Positions 23,646-35,929 of a stretch of DNA of 64,000 nt are shown piece by piece. Made by a program: the position numbers and the translations under genes. Below the pieces are notes generated by a model, which searched no databases, was not told where the DNA came from, and saw only the letters and a list, made by a program, of their open reading frames with translations. Numbering within the stretch: the stretch's first letter is position 1; every line of letters begins with the position of its first letter. Source of the stretch: Berberis thunbergii (lineage: Eukaryota > Streptophyta > Magnoliopsida > Ranunculales > Berberidaceae); NCBI GenBank assembly GCA_003290165.1, contig QNQO01000796.1, forward strand, positions 186,001 to 250,000, in the 5' to 3' direction.

Positions 23646-23658
23646 TTGGTATCAGAGC
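23646..23658 (+). promoter_or_regulatory. copia primer-binding site
   Basis: TTGGTATCAGAGC directly follows the 5' LTR and is complementary to the 3' end of initiator tRNA-Met. Confidence 0.9.
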
Positions 23659-24044
23659 AACTCTTGTTGATTCCATGTGAAATTATAAAGGAAAACATAC
23701 AGTGATTATTTGATTCATACAGTGATATATATACATTCATATAATATTAAGGCAATTGAATACTATATGTTATTTATGATTATAGATTCATATAGTTTAT
23801 GTATTTGGACATGATTATAAAGACATGATTATAGATTCATATGAATAGCATGAATACAGTGATTATGGATTATGTATTAATACAGTGATTGATATAGCAT
23901 GATCTGGACCTACAGTGATATGTATTCATGAAAATTGTCTTCACTGTTTCATTGTGAGTGTAATTGTATTTCCTATTGAAATAGATTACAATTTGGATCA
24001 AGGTAAAATAGATGTATTAAAAAAAAAAAAAAAAAAAAAAAATC

Positions 24045-24330
24045 CGGTTTTACTGTTACAGTGAACAGTGTTTACGATTTCGTGAACAGTGTTTGCTATT
24101 TCGTGAACAGTGACACCGTTACGGTGAACAGTGATACGTGTTACAGTGAATAGTAAACGGCGAACAGTGAATAGTGAAAACGATTTCACTGTTACAGTGA
24201 ACAGTATCTACGATTATGCAATTTTAAAAAATTACTGTTCACATTGACCGTTACTGTTCACATTGACCGAGACTGTTCACCATTGACCGCAACTATTCAC
24301 TGTTGGGCCTGGCGAATGTTGGGCTTGTAT
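24045..24330 (+). repeat. GTGAACAGT-type short repeats in the copia leader
   Basis: The motif GTGAACAGT (or its complement ACTGTTCAC) recurs more than ten times in about 300 bases. The plus-strand form dominates up to 24200 and the complementary form from 24230. The leader RNA could therefore fold back on itself. It follows a poly-A run at 24019-24041. Confidence 0.7.
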
Positions 24331-24982
24331 AGTGACTGTTCACGGGCCTTGTGACTGTTCACCTATTGGGCCTGTTGCTGTTATTAATAATTGGGTCTGT
24401 TAGTACATTTTACTTTGACTATTGGGCCTGTTGCTGTTGGTAATATTGTTTTAAAGTGTTGGGACCTATGTAATGTGGCTATATTTTATTTAGACCCATG
24501 TATTAATTGTATTAATGGCTATATTTTATTTATACATAGAATATAATTTTGGTTTCATGTATCACTATTGTGTTCCTTATTTAAAATTTACACCATTTAA
24601 CTAATATGTTGCCAAAGCAACCACTATTAGAAAATATTGGTTGATTTTAAATAAGTGAGCATGCTACTTCCATGTGAAACAATCGGCCCAAAGGAAGATT
24701 GTTTTGACCGGATAGTCCCTAGTCTTAAATATGTGATAAAGTTTACTTTACCATGCTTTTATTATGTCAGTCCAAAGAAAAGGCATAATATTAGGCCGGT
24801 TTCATTTTGTACGAAGAGTACCACTTACAGATTGATATTTCTGTCCAAAGACTAAATAACAATCCTGTGTTAGGTATCTTAATGTGGGTTTTTATTTACC
24901 TATTGTATGAATTTAAAAGTTTATGCAATTGAATAATGACGTGAATATGTTATTTATGTAATTTATTCTCTGTACAGCTAAT

Positions 24983-26800
24983 ATGTCTGCTACTAGTATA
25001 TCTGCTGGTGTAAATAATATTCCCATGCTTAATGGGACAAACTTCAAGGACTGGAAAGAGAACGTGTTAATCGTTCTTGGATGTATGGATCTGGATCTTG
25101 CCTTAAGGATTGAGCAACCCGCTCCTCTTACAGATGTAAGTACTCCTGATGCCAGGAAATACTTCGAGAAGTGGGAACGCTCCAATCGCATGAGTCTCAT
25201 GCTCATAAAGCGAGGTATTCCAGAAGCTTTTAGGGGTGCAATATCCGCAGGGGTGACCAATGCCAGTGAGTTCCTTACTGAACTTGAAAAGCGTTTTGCT
25301 AAAAACGATAAGGCTGAAACAAGCACACTTTTAGCTAGCTTGATTTCATTAAAGTATAAAGGCAAAGGAAACATTAGAGAGTACATCATGGAGATGTCTC
25401 ATCTTGCTTCAAAACTTAAAGCACTGAAGCTTGAGTTGTCTGAGGACTTACTCGTGCATTTAGTTTTAATATCACTTCCTCCACAGTACAGTCAGTTTAA
25501 GGTCAGTTACAACTGTCAGAAGGAGAAATGGACTCTTAATGAGCTCATTTCTTACTGTGTACAAGAGGAAGACATGTTGAAGCAAGACAGAACAGAAAGT
25601 GTTCATTTTGCAAGCACCTCTAAAGATAAGGGCACAAAACGAAAGAAGGATTATGAAGCTGCTAAGGGTCCAGCACAAAAGAAACAGAAAGGAAATGAGG
25701 GTTGTTTCTTTTGTAAGAAACCTGGACATGTAAAGAAGGAATGTACCAAGTATCACGCTTGGCGTGCTAAAAAGGGTATGTTTCTTGCTTTGGTCTGTTC
25801 TGAGGTTAACTTAGCTTCAGTACCTCGAAACACTTGGTGGTTAGATTCTGGTGCTACTACTCACATAAGTGTTTCTATGCAGGGTTGTCTGAGCTACCGA
25901 AAGCCAAGTGATGCTGAAAGACGCATCTTCGTGGGCGATGGAAAATCGGTAGAAGTGGAAGCAATAGGAAACTTTAGGTTACTCTTAGGGACTGGTTGTT
26001 ATTTGGAACTGAAAGACACTTTTGTAGTACCGTCATTTAGACGGAATTTGGTTTCTATTTCCTTGTTGGACAAATTTGGATATTGTTGTTCATTTGGAAA
26101 TAATCAATTTAGTCTTTCATTAAATTCCAATATTATTGGTACTGGTTCATTAAGCACATTTGATAACCTATATCTTCTTGATACTATTGCCTCATATAAT
26201 GTAACCTTGCATGTGGAATCACGTGGTACTAAGCGTAAGCTAAATGAAGGAAATTCATCAAAACTATGGCACAAACGTTTAGGACATATCTCGAAAACGA
26301 GAATGGAGAGACTTGTGTCAGATGGCATAATAGATTCTCTTGATTTTTCAGACTTTGATGTCTGTATTGAGTGCATCAAGGAAAAACAGACCAAACAAAA
26401 GAGATTAGGTGCAAACAGAACTTCAGACGTCTTAGAATTGATCCACACAGATATTTGTGGACCATTCCCTTCGGCTTCTTGGAATGGTCAACAATATTTT
26501 ATATCATTCATAGACGATTACTCACGCTATGGGTACCTATATCTCATTTATGAGAAATCTGAGTCACTGGATATGTTCAAAGCTTTCAAAGCTGAGGTTG
26601 AGAACCAACTCAACAAACGAATTAAAAGTGTCAGGTCTGACCGTGGTGGTGAGTATTACGGCAGCTATGACGGTTCCGGTGAACAACGTCCAGGACCATT
26701 TGCTAAATTCCTAGAGGAATGTGGAATCGTCCCACAGTACACCATGCCGGGATCACCTAGCATGAATGGTGTAGCTGAAAGACGAAAAACGAACTCTTAA
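24983..26800 (+). CDS. copia gag-protease-integrase part of the polyprotein (broken at its end)
   Basis: This 605-codon frame has in order: a copia gag region (about residues 15-210); a CCHC zinc knuckle at residues 241-254 ([14 protein letters not shown]) for RNA binding; the aspartic protease site DSGA at residues 288-291; a GAG-pre-integrase segment with LWHKRLGH near residue 428; and the integrase core with its first Asp near residue 489 and its second near residue 552 (RSDRGGEY). The frame is lost just after GVAERR, where the third acidic catalytic residue lies. A one-base indel in an A-run near 26785-26795 moves the rest into the next frame. The start ATG sits in a typical copia gag N-terminus. 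The protein would process and integrate the element cDNA. Confidence 0.9.
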   Translation: MSATSISAGVNNIPMLNGTNFKDWKENVLIVLGCMDLDLALRIEQPAPLTDVSTPDARKYFEKWERSNRMSLMLIKRGIPEAFRGAISAGVTNASEFLTELEKRFAKNDKAETSTLLASLISLKYKGKGNIREYIMEMSHLASKLKALKLELSEDLLVHLVLISLPPQYSQFKVSYNCQKEKWTLNELISYCVQEEDMLKQDRTESVHFASTSKDKGTKRKKDYEAAKGPAQKKQKGNEGCFFCKKPGHVKKECTKYHAWRAKKGMFLALVCSEVNLASVPRNTWWLDSGATTHISVSMQGCLSYRKPSDAERRIFVGDGKSVEVEAIGNFRLLLGTGCYLELKDTFVVPSFRRNLVSISLLDKFGYCCSFGNNQFSLSLNSNIIGTGSLSTFDNLYLLDTIASYNVTLHVESRGTKRKLNEGNSSKLWHKRLGHISKTRMERLVSDGIIDSLDFSDFDVCIECIKEKQTKQKRLGANRTSDVLELIHTDICGPFPSASWNGQQYFISFIDDYSRYGYLYLIYEKSESLDMFKAFKAEVENQLNKRIKSVRSDRGGEYYGSYDGSGEQRPGPFAKFLEECGIVPQYTMPGSPSMNGVAERRKTNS

Positions 26801-26804
26801 GGAC

Positions 26805-29039
26805 ATGGTAAGGAGTATGATCAGTCATTCTACATTACCTGAATCACTCTGGGGAGAAGCACCAAAGACTGCAGCTTACATCCTTAATAGAGTACCAACT
26901 AAAGCGGCTGCCAAAACACCTTATGAACTTTGGACAGGTAGAAAACCTAGTCTAAAGCATTTTCACATTTGGGGATGTCCAGCTGAAGCAAGGCCTTATC
27001 GGCCGAATGAAAAGAAATTAGACTCCAAAACAATGAGCAGCTACTTCATTGGCTACTCTGAGCGATCTAGGGGCTACAAGTTCTATAATCCCACTATTAA
27101 GTCCATTTTTGAAACGGGGACAGCAACATTTTTTGAGGATGTCGAGTTTGGGGGGAGAAATCAGGTACGAGACATTGTCTTTGAGGAGGAATCAATTTCG
27201 ACTCCTACTACTGTTGTTGACAATGTACATGTTCCACTACCTGTCATTGATCAAGAAGCAGATCTGGAACCTCAACAGGACAATGTTGAACTACTCCCTG
27301 CTCCAATTGAATTAAATATTCCAGAAGAACAAACTCAACAACCTCAAGATCAAATGCCATTAAGGAGATCCACGAGAGAAAAGAGAAGAGCAATTCCGGA
27401 TGATTATATGGTATTTCTCGAAGAACATGAGGAAAATGATGGATTGGTGGAAAATGATCCAATCAACTTCCATCAAGCCATGCAGGATTCTAACTCTCAA
27501 AAGTGGATAGATGCTATGAATGAGGAGTACAAGTCTATGCAAGACAATCAAGTTTGGGATCTTGTCCCATTACCTGAAAATACAAAGCCTATTGGTTGTA
27601 AATGGATATTCAAAACCAAGAAGGACTCAAAAGGTAATGTGGAAAGGTATAAAGCTCGTCTTGTAGCTAAAGGCTTCACTCAAAAGGAAGGCATCGACTA
27701 TAAAGAGACTTTCTCTCCAGTGTCAAAGAAAGACTCATTTAGGACAATCATGGCTCTTGTTGCACATTTTGACTTTGAGTTGCATCAGATGGATGTTAAA
27801 ACAGCATTTCTCAATGGCGACATTGATGAAACAATTTATATGGTGCAACCAGAAAACTTTGTGTCTGGAGACCCAAAGAATATGGTTTGCAGACTAAAGA
27901 AATCCATCTATGGGCTCAAGCAAGCTTCCCGTCAATGGTACTACAAATTTCATCAAGTAATTGTCTCGTTTGGTTTTAAGACAAATGCTGTTGATAACTG
28001 TGTGTATCATAAGTTCAGTGGGAGTAAGCATATCTTCTTGGTTTTGTATGTTGATGACATATTGCTTGCCACTAATAATATAGACATGTTGCACGAAACC
28101 AAGAGATTTCTATCAAAGAAATTTGAAATGAAAGATCTTGGTGAAGCTTCTTTTGTCTTAGGGATTCAGATATACCGGGATCGTTTTCGGGGTATTCTTG
28201 GATTATCACAAAAGGGCTATATAGAAAAAGTGCTTAAAAGGTTTGGCATGCAAGATTGTAAACCAGGAGATACCCCTATATCTAAAGGAGATAAATTCAG
28301 TCTTAAACAGTGTCCTAAGACTAAACTTGAAGTTGTAGAGATGCAAAAGATCCCCTATGCATCCGCTGTTGGGAGTCTTATGTATGCTCAAGTATGTACA
28401 CGTCCAGACATAGCATTCATTGTTGGAATGCTTGGCAGATATTTGGATAACCCTGGGATGAGTCACTGGAAAGCAGCTAAACGGGTTATGAGATATTTAC
28501 AGAGAACTAAGGATTACATGCTCACATACAAGAGATCAGATCAGTTGGAGATCATAGGGTATGCTGATTCTGATTTTGCTGGATGCCAAGATAGTAGAAA
28601 ATCTACATCAGGCTACATTTATCTGTTAGCTGGAGGAGCTATTTCTTGGAGAAGTGCTAAACAGACACTCATAGCTTCTTCCACCATGGAAGCAGAATAT
28701 GTGGCGTGTTTTGAGGCCTCCAACCACGGATTATGGTTGCGTTATTTTGTCACTGGGCTGCGCATTTTGAATGACATAGAAAGACCACTAAAGTTATATT
28801 GTGACAATAAGTCAGCAGTTTTATATGCCAACAACAACAGGAGCTCGTCTAGGTCAAATCATATTGACATAAAGTTCCTGGTTGTGAAGGAGAGAGTAGA
28901 GAATAAACAGATTTTCATAGAGCATATTGGGACACACTCCATGATTGCGGATCCGCTTACTAAGGGATTACCACCCAAGGTCTTTCATGAGCACACCGCT
29001 CATATGAGTGTTATGTCACATGAGGATATCATGGTTTAG
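26805..29039 (+). CDS. copia integrase C-terminus, reverse transcriptase and RNase H
   Basis: This 744-codon frame continues the polyprotein in a different phase. The first ATG is an internal Met and not a real start. It holds the integrase C-terminal part ([20 protein letters not shown]), then the reverse transcriptase with KWIFKTK near residue 266, TAFLNGD near residue 333 and the catalytic YVDD at residues 415-418. RNase H follows, with YADSDFAGC near residue 586 and STMEAEY near residue 626. The frame is open to a stop at 29037-29039, and its catalytic motifs look complete. Together with the 24983-26800 frame it forms one pseudogenic gag-pol gene. Confidence 0.9.
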   Translation: MVRSMISHSTLPESLWGEAPKTAAYILNRVPTKAAAKTPYELWTGRKPSLKHFHIWGCPAEARPYRPNEKKLDSKTMSSYFIGYSERSRGYKFYNPTIKSIFETGTATFFEDVEFGGRNQVRDIVFEEESISTPTTVVDNVHVPLPVIDQEADLEPQQDNVELLPAPIELNIPEEQTQQPQDQMPLRRSTREKRRAIPDDYMVFLEEHEENDGLVENDPINFHQAMQDSNSQKWIDAMNEEYKSMQDNQVWDLVPLPENTKPIGCKWIFKTKKDSKGNVERYKARLVAKGFTQKEGIDYKETFSPVSKKDSFRTIMALVAHFDFELHQMDVKTAFLNGDIDETIYMVQPENFVSGDPKNMVCRLKKSIYGLKQASRQWYYKFHQVIVSFGFKTNAVDNCVYHKFSGSKHIFLVLYVDDILLATNNIDMLHETKRFLSKKFEMKDLGEASFVLGIQIYRDRFRGILGLSQKGYIEKVLKRFGMQDCKPGDTPISKGDKFSLKQCPKTKLEVVEMQKIPYASAVGSLMYAQVCTRPDIAFIVGMLGRYLDNPGMSHWKAAKRVMRYLQRTKDYMLTYKRSDQLEIIGYADSDFAGCQDSRKSTSGYIYLLAGGAISWRSAKQTLIASSTMEAEYVACFEASNHGLWLRYFVTGLRILNDIERPLKLYCDNKSAVLYANNNRSSSRSNHIDIKFLVVKERVENKQIFIEHIGTHSMIADPLTKGLPPKVFHEHTAHMSVMSHEDIMV

Positions 29040-29421
29040 TGGGAGTTTTGTTGTTCTATGATGAATTTTTGGACACATTGGTGTAATTTAGTATTTTCTG
29101 CAGAAATAAAGTCTTCAGTCAATTGTCTGTTTATTATATGTTTGATCTCATTAAAGATTAAAGTTGGACCGGTTGGAAATAGACATGTTTGGATCACATC
29201 ACATGTAATTTCCATGCTCTACATCCATGTTTGATCTATGTCATTTGATTATATTGGTATATGTGACTATTGATGGATTTCGTTACGCTACTTGTGACGC
29301 AAATCGCTTTAATCCTATATCAATATAGTCAACGGACGAGATTGTTTCGAAATACCTTTACTTGTGATAGCAAGTTTTGAGCTCATACGGTTATACACAT
29401 TAACGGTAACATATGTGGCCC

Positions 29422-29432
29422 AAGTGGGAGAT
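29422..29432 (+). promoter_or_regulatory. copia polypurine tract
   Basis: AAGTGGGAGAT lies directly before the TG of the 3' LTR. It is the usual place where plus-strand DNA synthesis is primed. Confidence 0.85.
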
Positions 29433-29887
29433 TGTTGGACAAATCCAATAATGTGGGCACACATATGTAATATAACGTGTATTGCTATCTTAAAGTATAG
29501 TCCATTTAAATATGTGATCTAATAGGGGTATTGGACTATAAGGTATTAATAAATAACATGGTGTAAATAAGGATGTAATTTCTAATTCAATGAGGGGCAG
29601 AATTGGAAATTCACAGCCCGTAATTTGAAGGGTTGTGACTTATGGACATTATAAATAGGATGGGTCCCCGATTGAGCGTATGCGTAGAAAGAACAAAACT
29701 TTGGAATTATTTTCTGTATCCTCTCAATAGAGATCTAAGGGAAAACGCTTGAATCAATCGGAAGATCCAAACAATCCAAACTCATCACAATCAACGGGAA
29801 AATCGCTATGGATCGATCCGGTATGTTTCTGTTCTTCTTATTTCCATTGAATCAACTAGAGTCTTAAGCGTATGATTTAACACAACA
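29433..29887 (+). repeat. copia 3' LTR
   Basis: This is 455 bp, the same as the 5' LTR except for two substitutions. Host sequence resumes at 29888. Confidence 0.95.
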
Positions 29888-31060
29888 GGTGTAGGTATCA
29901 ACAAATGCACAGCAGCATTGGTAAATTTGCACCAATTAGGCAGCTGTTATGCAGCTCTTTCTGCCACCCCAATTTCTTCCTCCTGAAAATACGGGGTAGA
30001 CTTGTTTATTAGCTTATTTGAGGTATTATTTTGTAGGATATCAGGACTAGACTAGTTGTTAGGTCTAGATTCCTTTTATTTCAATTCTGTCAGGGTTGCT
30101 ATGAGTAGTGAAATGAAAGAGGACGGTAAAACGAAGAAGAGGCTGGTTCTTATGGAGAACTAGATGTAACTCGACTCTGAATTCAAATTGAATTCAATAT
30201 TGTTTCACCTTGTCATTTGATTCAAATCAGATCTCCAGGTATCTAACACCTTCAAAACTACTTCCTCCTTGCCATGTTTTCACTTATCAATTTAATTCTA
30301 TATAAATCTACAGGTTTCCGTTGGGATGATTTATGCAGAAAATTCATCAGCCATCCGAGAAGCATGCTAGGAGGCTATATCCATGATCCAAGCTATTCAA
30401 CTGAAACTCAACTCAAGGACAAATATTTCCTGGGATGATGGGTTGGGCAACTGAGGTTCATTCCAAATATACCCACAAGTTTTCAGCTTCTCTGCTAACT
30501 GCTAAGTAGATGAACATGATTTCCGAACTTGTCAACTAAAGTATCCAATCTCATTGCCAGTTTTGACTTCGACGACATAAAGTACAAGAAAAATTACCAA
30601 AAAAAAAAAGACAAAAACAAAAACACGCAGAAAAAGACACTTATAATCTTTAATTAGGGTGTGTTAGTTTCTAAGAAAAATTTTCAACTTGAGGGTGAAG
30701 ATGATCATCTCTTTTGAGAAAATTTCTTTGCTTCCCCTCCTCCCCCCCCCCCCCCCATAAGAAAACATTTTTCCACAATTCTTTAAAAATGAAAGACGAT
30801 AGACATCATCACACAATCAATTCATGATCTCCTTCTCTCTCCCTCCTCTTTCTTCCTGTTTTCCCTACTATCCTTTGTCACTTTTATTACTCAAATTATC
30901 ATAACTGAATAAAAATCAAATAAAAAAGAATACATAAATCCTGAAATCAATAAAATAGTAGGCTAAAACGAACAAAAAAAAGAAACAATTAACAAATTGT
31001 TAATATTCAAACATACAATCAATCATAATATATAGTAGAAAATAAATAAATAAATAAAAG
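29888..31060. repeat. host tandem unit, copy 2 (spacer, segment B, AT-rich tail)
   Basis: Segment A resumes (GGTGTAGGTATCAAC, then CACCAATTAGGCAGC) and is followed by about 250 bases of spacer not seen in the other copies (29990-30240). Segment B starts near 30366 (AGGAGGCTATATCCATGAT). At 30654 begins a GGGTGTGTTAGTTTCTAAG stretch, a one-sided remnant of the same Tourist-like MITE seen complete at 34133. A C-run lies at about 30745-30757. The unit ends at the N2 insertion. Confidence 0.6.
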
Positions 31061-32652
31061 TGATAGAATCGAACTTGTAAAATAAACCGGAATTGAAAAC
31101 AATACAATAATTGAAAGCAAATAAATTAAAATAAAGCTGATAAACAAAATAAAATCTATGGTTGCTCAAAAATGGGATATGGATCAATATAATCCTTGTC
31201 ACTCACTGTATCGTAGAAACAACCTATGGTTGCTCGAAAATGGGAAAGAAGTCACACAAGTCAAATGGTGCACAAGTTGGAAATCGAGTGCGTGTAATGA
31301 TGCCCTTAACTTTTTCAAAAAATGTGATGGACTCTGACAAACAGTATGGCTCTACATGCGTTGGATGCTTCTATTCAAGATCATGTTCCTACCATACTAC
31401 GTTGTTGTAGCCAAAGGGCTTTAATCCCATCGTCAATCTTCTGATGCATTCATGCAAATCATTATCTGAAATCTCTGTTGCGCTTCTGGCAAATTCATCT
31501 GCTTCCAGTTGTGCCTGATGCCCTCGAATCTTTCGTTGGTGCTTCTCTTCCCTTGCAGCCCTAAATCTGCTAAATCTCACAAAGTTTTTGTTTATCTCAA
31601 CCTGTATCACAATCGCCCGGGAGGGGGGGGGGGAGTGGGGTGTACATTACTAGCAGATGGGTGTGGCAATTTAGGGAAAACTGGTGCAGGTGATAGTGTG
31701 TTGATGTCATTAGTCAATACAGGTGATTCTGGTATATGAGAAACAAGTTTAGGTGTGTAAAAGGGAACATAAGTGGTTAGTGGTGGAGAATAGTAAATTG
31801 TGGGATAATCACTATAAGAAACTGTGATAGGATATTCTGGACTTCGGCTATATTAGTATTGGTACAAGGATGGGTTCTAGTAGGAATAATAGAGGTACAA
31901 ATAGTTCACTCATTTTTTTATGTTAAATTTTATCACAGTTGGGTGCCCTCATAATACTTGGGGTGGAAATATATGTGAGGGACCAATGGACTTTAGTAAA
32001 ACATATAGGGATCTAAGTGAAACTTGAGGCGGGGGGCTGGTTTATAATTTCAGAAAAGAACTCCACATACGACTGAAACAAGCGTGGGGATGTCGATGCT
32101 CACATGTAGGACAGCTGGGAGGTGATTCCGATAATGGGATAGGGTGGTGGTTGAGGTTGAATCAAAGGACGGGCGAGGGTTGCAACAGACTGCGGAGGGG
32201 TTGGTTGGCTTATTCAGTGACGGAGCTACGAAGGCAGTGGGAGGCTATCGAGTGGGTGACTGTAGCTAGTGATTGGCTGCGATTAATGTCAATCTTCTTC
32301 TTCCTTCCAATTTTTTTTTCTTCCAATAAAACCAAATAATAAAAATCAATCGGCTCTGATATCAATTGAGAGAATTGAACTTGTAAAACGGGAACTAAAA
32401 CAATATAATAATTGAAAGCAAATAAATTGATAAACTAAATAAAATTGATAAACAAAATAAAATATTTATTCATTCAACCTAATTACAACTAACAATCTAC
32501 TTCTAGTTATAACGGACCTAACTTCTCTAATAAGAAACAAACTCTGAACTTAATAGGAAGCCAATGTTAGAACCTTAATTGAAAACTCGATTACAATATA
32601 AAATATTGCTAAAATACTACTATTGCTAATATTACTAAATATCCTAATTACA
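31061..32652 (-). mobile_element. non-autonomous LTR retrotransposon N2 (minus strand)
   Basis: The right LTR is 32367-32652 (starts TGAGAGAATTGAACTTG, ends AATTACA). GGCTCTGATATCA at 32352-32364 is a minus-strand Met-tRNA primer site. The left LTR (31061 to about 31157) is only its first 100 bases, so the element has an internal deletion. The LTR sequence is clearly related to N1. The internal part has a weak minus-strand ORF (31389-31610) with a charged coiled stretch and no pol. It sits at the same place in the host unit as N1. Confidence 0.6.
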
Positions 32653-33189
32653 TAAAAAAAGACTAAAGACCAAAATAGTGAGCAAAACCTTTAGAAAAGA
32701 ATGGTAAGTTATTAAATCATGTGGAGGGATGTCGTTAAGACCAAGCTTGAGCATAGGCAAACATGTTTCGAAATTCCATTTTCTTAAATTGCTTTGTGCT
32801 ACCAATCACAATAACATCAGCCATTAGTATGATCTGTAAAAGAGCAGCACATCATGTCTTTCCGTTGAGTTTATGATAATAAACTGAACCATATGAGTTA
32901 GATAGGTTTCAAAAATTGATATAGAAGAGAACCGAACACTCCAAGCAACTGGGTATAAAAACTATATTTTCCAAAATAAAACCACCACACCCCTTAATAT
33001 ATTCTTTCATAAAATTGCAAGATTATCAACTTGAGACTAACCAAAACTCTATTAAGCGCGGGGGAAAATCTGACTTGAGAATACTAAATGGATAGTTGAA
33101 GCCAAAATATGTAACAAAATGCAAATTTTTCAGGAACAAGGGGTGAAGGTAAAATTATTTTGCCTCCCTGTTCCAATGATGATCGTGAA
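32653..33189. repeat. host tandem unit, segment A copy (left of the small hAT)
   Basis: This matches 22560-23040 and 40220-40431 plus 59317-59640 through blocks such as AAAATAGTGAGCAAAAC, AAGCTTGAGCATAGGCA and GAACCATATGAGTTAGATAG. No ORF is shared among the copies. Confidence 0.65.
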
Positions 33190-33368
33190 GAGTGGCGGAG
33201 CCACATACAAGAGATGCCCCCCCCCACAATTTTCCAAACTCATATTTTTTTTAGTGAATTTGTGGGTGATAGTTGCATATTTAACTAATTGCCCTAAAAA
33301 ATTTTACTGTTATTTTCTTGCCCCCTTCACTTTGCCCATCCTTTATAAAAATCCTGACTCCGCCACTG
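33190..33368. mobile_element. 179-bp hAT-type MITE (GTGGCGGAG ends)
   Basis: The left end is GAGTGGCGGAGCCAC and the right end, in reverse complement, is CAGTGGCGGAGTCAG. The flanking 8-mers ATCGTGAA (33182-33189) and ATCATGAA (33369-33376) differ at one base. The paralogous segment A copies at about 23036 and 59650 lack it, which supports a real insertion. Confidence 0.75.
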
Positions 33369-34132
33369 ATCATGAAGTTCACACAATATAGCTACAAACT
33401 GATATCGCATGTATGTAACAAATCAATCAATTACTTCTCAATTTATGCATCGTACCCATCATATATCACTTGCTATCTTTTCCAAACCCTTTGTGAAAAC
33501 TATGATACAATGCAAAGATAAAGATACAAAAAATCATGCAAAAAAACCCTTGCTTGTGGTGTGTAGAAGACGTAGGTATTTGCTGAAGTAGAGTGGATAG
33601 ACGTAAATTTGCACCAATTAGGTAGCCTTTGAAGTGGCTGCGAGGGTGGAAGATGTTCTCCAGCTCTTCCCCCCACCCCAAAATCTTCCTCGTGCCGCGT
33701 TTGCACTGATCAATTCAATTCTATAGAAATCTATAGGTTTCGATGGTTTATGCAGAAAATTAATCAACCACACAGGAAATCATATTAGGAGGCGCCATAT
33801 CCATGATCCAAGCTATTAAACTGAAAGTCAACTTTAGGACAAAGATTTCCTGGGATGACACCTTGGGCAACTTAGGTTCCATTCAAAGTATATCCACAAG
33901 TTTTCAGCTTCTCTACTAGTGCTGAGAAGAAGAGCACGATTTCAACTACGAAGAAGTATCTCATGGTACTTGCACATGGAAAGGGCGTTAAGATAATGAC
34001 AATTCAAGAGTTATCCAATCTCATTGGCAGTTTTGAATTGATGAATAAAGTGCAAGGAAAAAATACAAAAATCTGAACATTAACAACAATAAAAAAAACC
34101 CAGCAGAACACGACTCCTATAATATTTAATTA
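33369..34132. repeat. host tandem unit, copy 3 (segment A end and segment B)
   Basis: Segment A resumes with CATGAAGTTCACACAA and includes the uninterrupted version of the copia target (about 33530-33620). Segment B follows from about 33788 and ends at the MITE at 34133. Confidence 0.65.
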
Positions 34133-34309
34133 GGGTGTGTTTGGTTTTAAGAAAAATTTGCAATGGAAGAAATTGGGAAAAAGTTTTCAAACTTGAGGGT
34201 AAAGATGGTCATCTATTTTGAGAAAATTATCTTAGACACCCCCTAAGTTCTTCATTCTCTCCATCCTTTTTCTTCATTTTTTCCCTCCCGTCACTAAAAA
34301 AAAAAGTAA

Positions 34310-35390
34310 ATTCAGCAACATCGTTTTACTGTTGCTAAGTATCAAAAAAGCGTAGCTGAAATGAATCAGCAACGGCTCAGCGAACGGTCGCTGAGCCGTT
34401 GCTATATGAATTGTTGCTCCAATATAACAACAACGGTGTACTAATCCGTGGCTATCTGGCAACGATTTATAACCATCGCTAAGTTGCAAAAACTTCGTCG
34501 CTAAACCAATTTGAATTCCAAGGTTTTATTTGAGACAACAGTACTGGTGACAACATTTAAATTTTTTGAGACGGCTAAGGCTGTCGCAAATTGAAAAAAT
34601 AGAGACGGTATTTGCCGTGGCTATTTGGCGATGGCTTCAAACCGTTGCTAAGCTGCAAATTTTGAGACTGCTGAAACTGTATCAAATTGAGAAAATAGAG
34701 ACAGCATTTGCCATGGCTATCTTGCAACAATTTCAGGCCGTCGCTAAGTTGGCCAAAATAGAGACGTCATTTGCCGTTGCTAACACTAACTTGCTGTAGC
34801 TAAAAAAATTAATAATGAAAATTCTTTTTTTAATGGAATTGGTTCTTTCTATTAATTTTCAGATTTCTCATTGTTTCAGAAGAAACATTTCAAAATTGAA
34901 CACAATTATATCAATTTTCACCGTAAATATGATGCCTAATATACTAACCTTGTTCGTATAATCAATAACTTGTCCATCACAAAAATACAATCCCAAACAA
35001 GTTTATACTCTATCAACCTCAAATTGAAATTATATATATGATTCAGAGGGCTACATAAGTAAAAAACTTACATGGATTAACAATCAAATACAAACTAAAA
35101 TTGACCAATTTTGAATCAAGGTTTAACAAAAGAAACAAAATGGATTTTGGAAGGGCAAATCCGGTGTGTCCATGCCTTTTCAATCTTAATAAACTTTTCT
35201 TCCCGTCCAAAGCAAGTTTCATATAAATCAAACAATCTCAGCCTGCAGACAAATGAATGCACTTCATCAGTTAAAAGAGCACTTCATCAATTAAAAGAAC
35301 GCTGAAACTAGTTAGAAAGAGTAAAAAATGACTGGAAATAGCTGTTTGCAAATATTTAATGATCAGAAAACATGTTTTGTGATAGTATCT
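34310..35390. repeat. left subterminal repeats of the small CACTA and gene-free interior
   Basis: Up to about 34800 there are many copies of short motifs such as GAGACGGTATTTGCCG, GCTAAGTTG and their complements, as expected for transposase binding in CACTA elements. From 34800 to 35390 I see AT-rich DNA and no gene. The open frames there are short and overlap on opposite strands. Confidence 0.6.
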
Positions 35391-35392
35391 AC

Positions 35393-35929
35393 CTGATTTG
35401 TTGCTTTCTTATAAATTTCAAGTGCTCTAACAACATCATCCCGTTGCATCTCGAAGAACTGTTTCAGGAATGACCTTAGCATAATGATATTGTAAGAAAA
35501 AGATGTCAGGCATTTAACCTTACCTTGTCAACCAAATTGAGGATAACATTATGTATTGCAATATGAATATTAACACCTTCGCTTGAAACCTGGAGAATAA
35601 AAAGACATAAGAGAGCAACCACCAAAAACCCATTTGTGATACTAAGCAATGCTTACCAGCGAAAGTGAATATAGAATCACACTATTATAGACATCTGCTC
35701 CTTGTGGCTGCAACAATATTCCATAAGCAACATTTAGCTCAAAGCACATAAATAATACATAGAATGTCCGTGCGTGGCAAAATCATCTCGCACTAAGGAA
35801 GAGATAAATTTAAAATTGATTGCAAAGCCAATGCATGGCACAAATTACCAAGCAAGCAAGAAACTGAAAAAGTTGTTGCAAAGCAGGTAACTGCTCAAGT
35901 AAGCCAGGGGTGTCAAGATCCTTAGTTTT
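35393..35929 (-). pseudogene. captured ANTH-domain (AP180/CALM-type) clathrin-assembly gene fragment
   Basis: Four exon-like blocks read on the minus strand with AG/GT borders: 35849-35929 (TKDLDTPGLLEQLPALQQL), 35657-35707 (PQGADVYNSVILYSLSL), 35524-35589 (VSSEGVNIHIAIHNVILNLVDK, shown by its ends VSSEGV and NLVDK) and 35393-35458 (FFEMQRDDVVRALEIYKKA). In this order they follow the middle of the ANTH domain of plant clathrin-assembly proteins, which bind phosphoinositides and clathrin at the membrane. The N-terminal start of the domain and all C-terminal clathrin-binding repeats are missing. The block lies directly downstream of the SGT1 fragment on the same strand, so one transcript could join both. 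Confidence 0.78.

Larger units (their letters stand above)
23190..29887 (+). mobile_element. full-length Ty1/copia LTR retrotransposon
   Basis: Two 455-bp LTRs (23190-23644, 29433-29887) start TGTTGG and end CACAACA. By eye they differ at only two positions. The primer site TGGTATCAGAGC (about 23647-23658) lies 2 bases inside the 5' LTR, and the polypurine tract AAGTGGGAGAT directly precedes the 3' LTR. The coding order is gag, protease, integrase, reverse transcriptase, RNase H, which defines Ty1/copia. The flanks share only GGT, so the target duplication is short or altered. The element splits a host segment-A repeat whose intact copy lies at about 33530-33620. One frame break disables the polyprotein. 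Confidence 0.95.
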
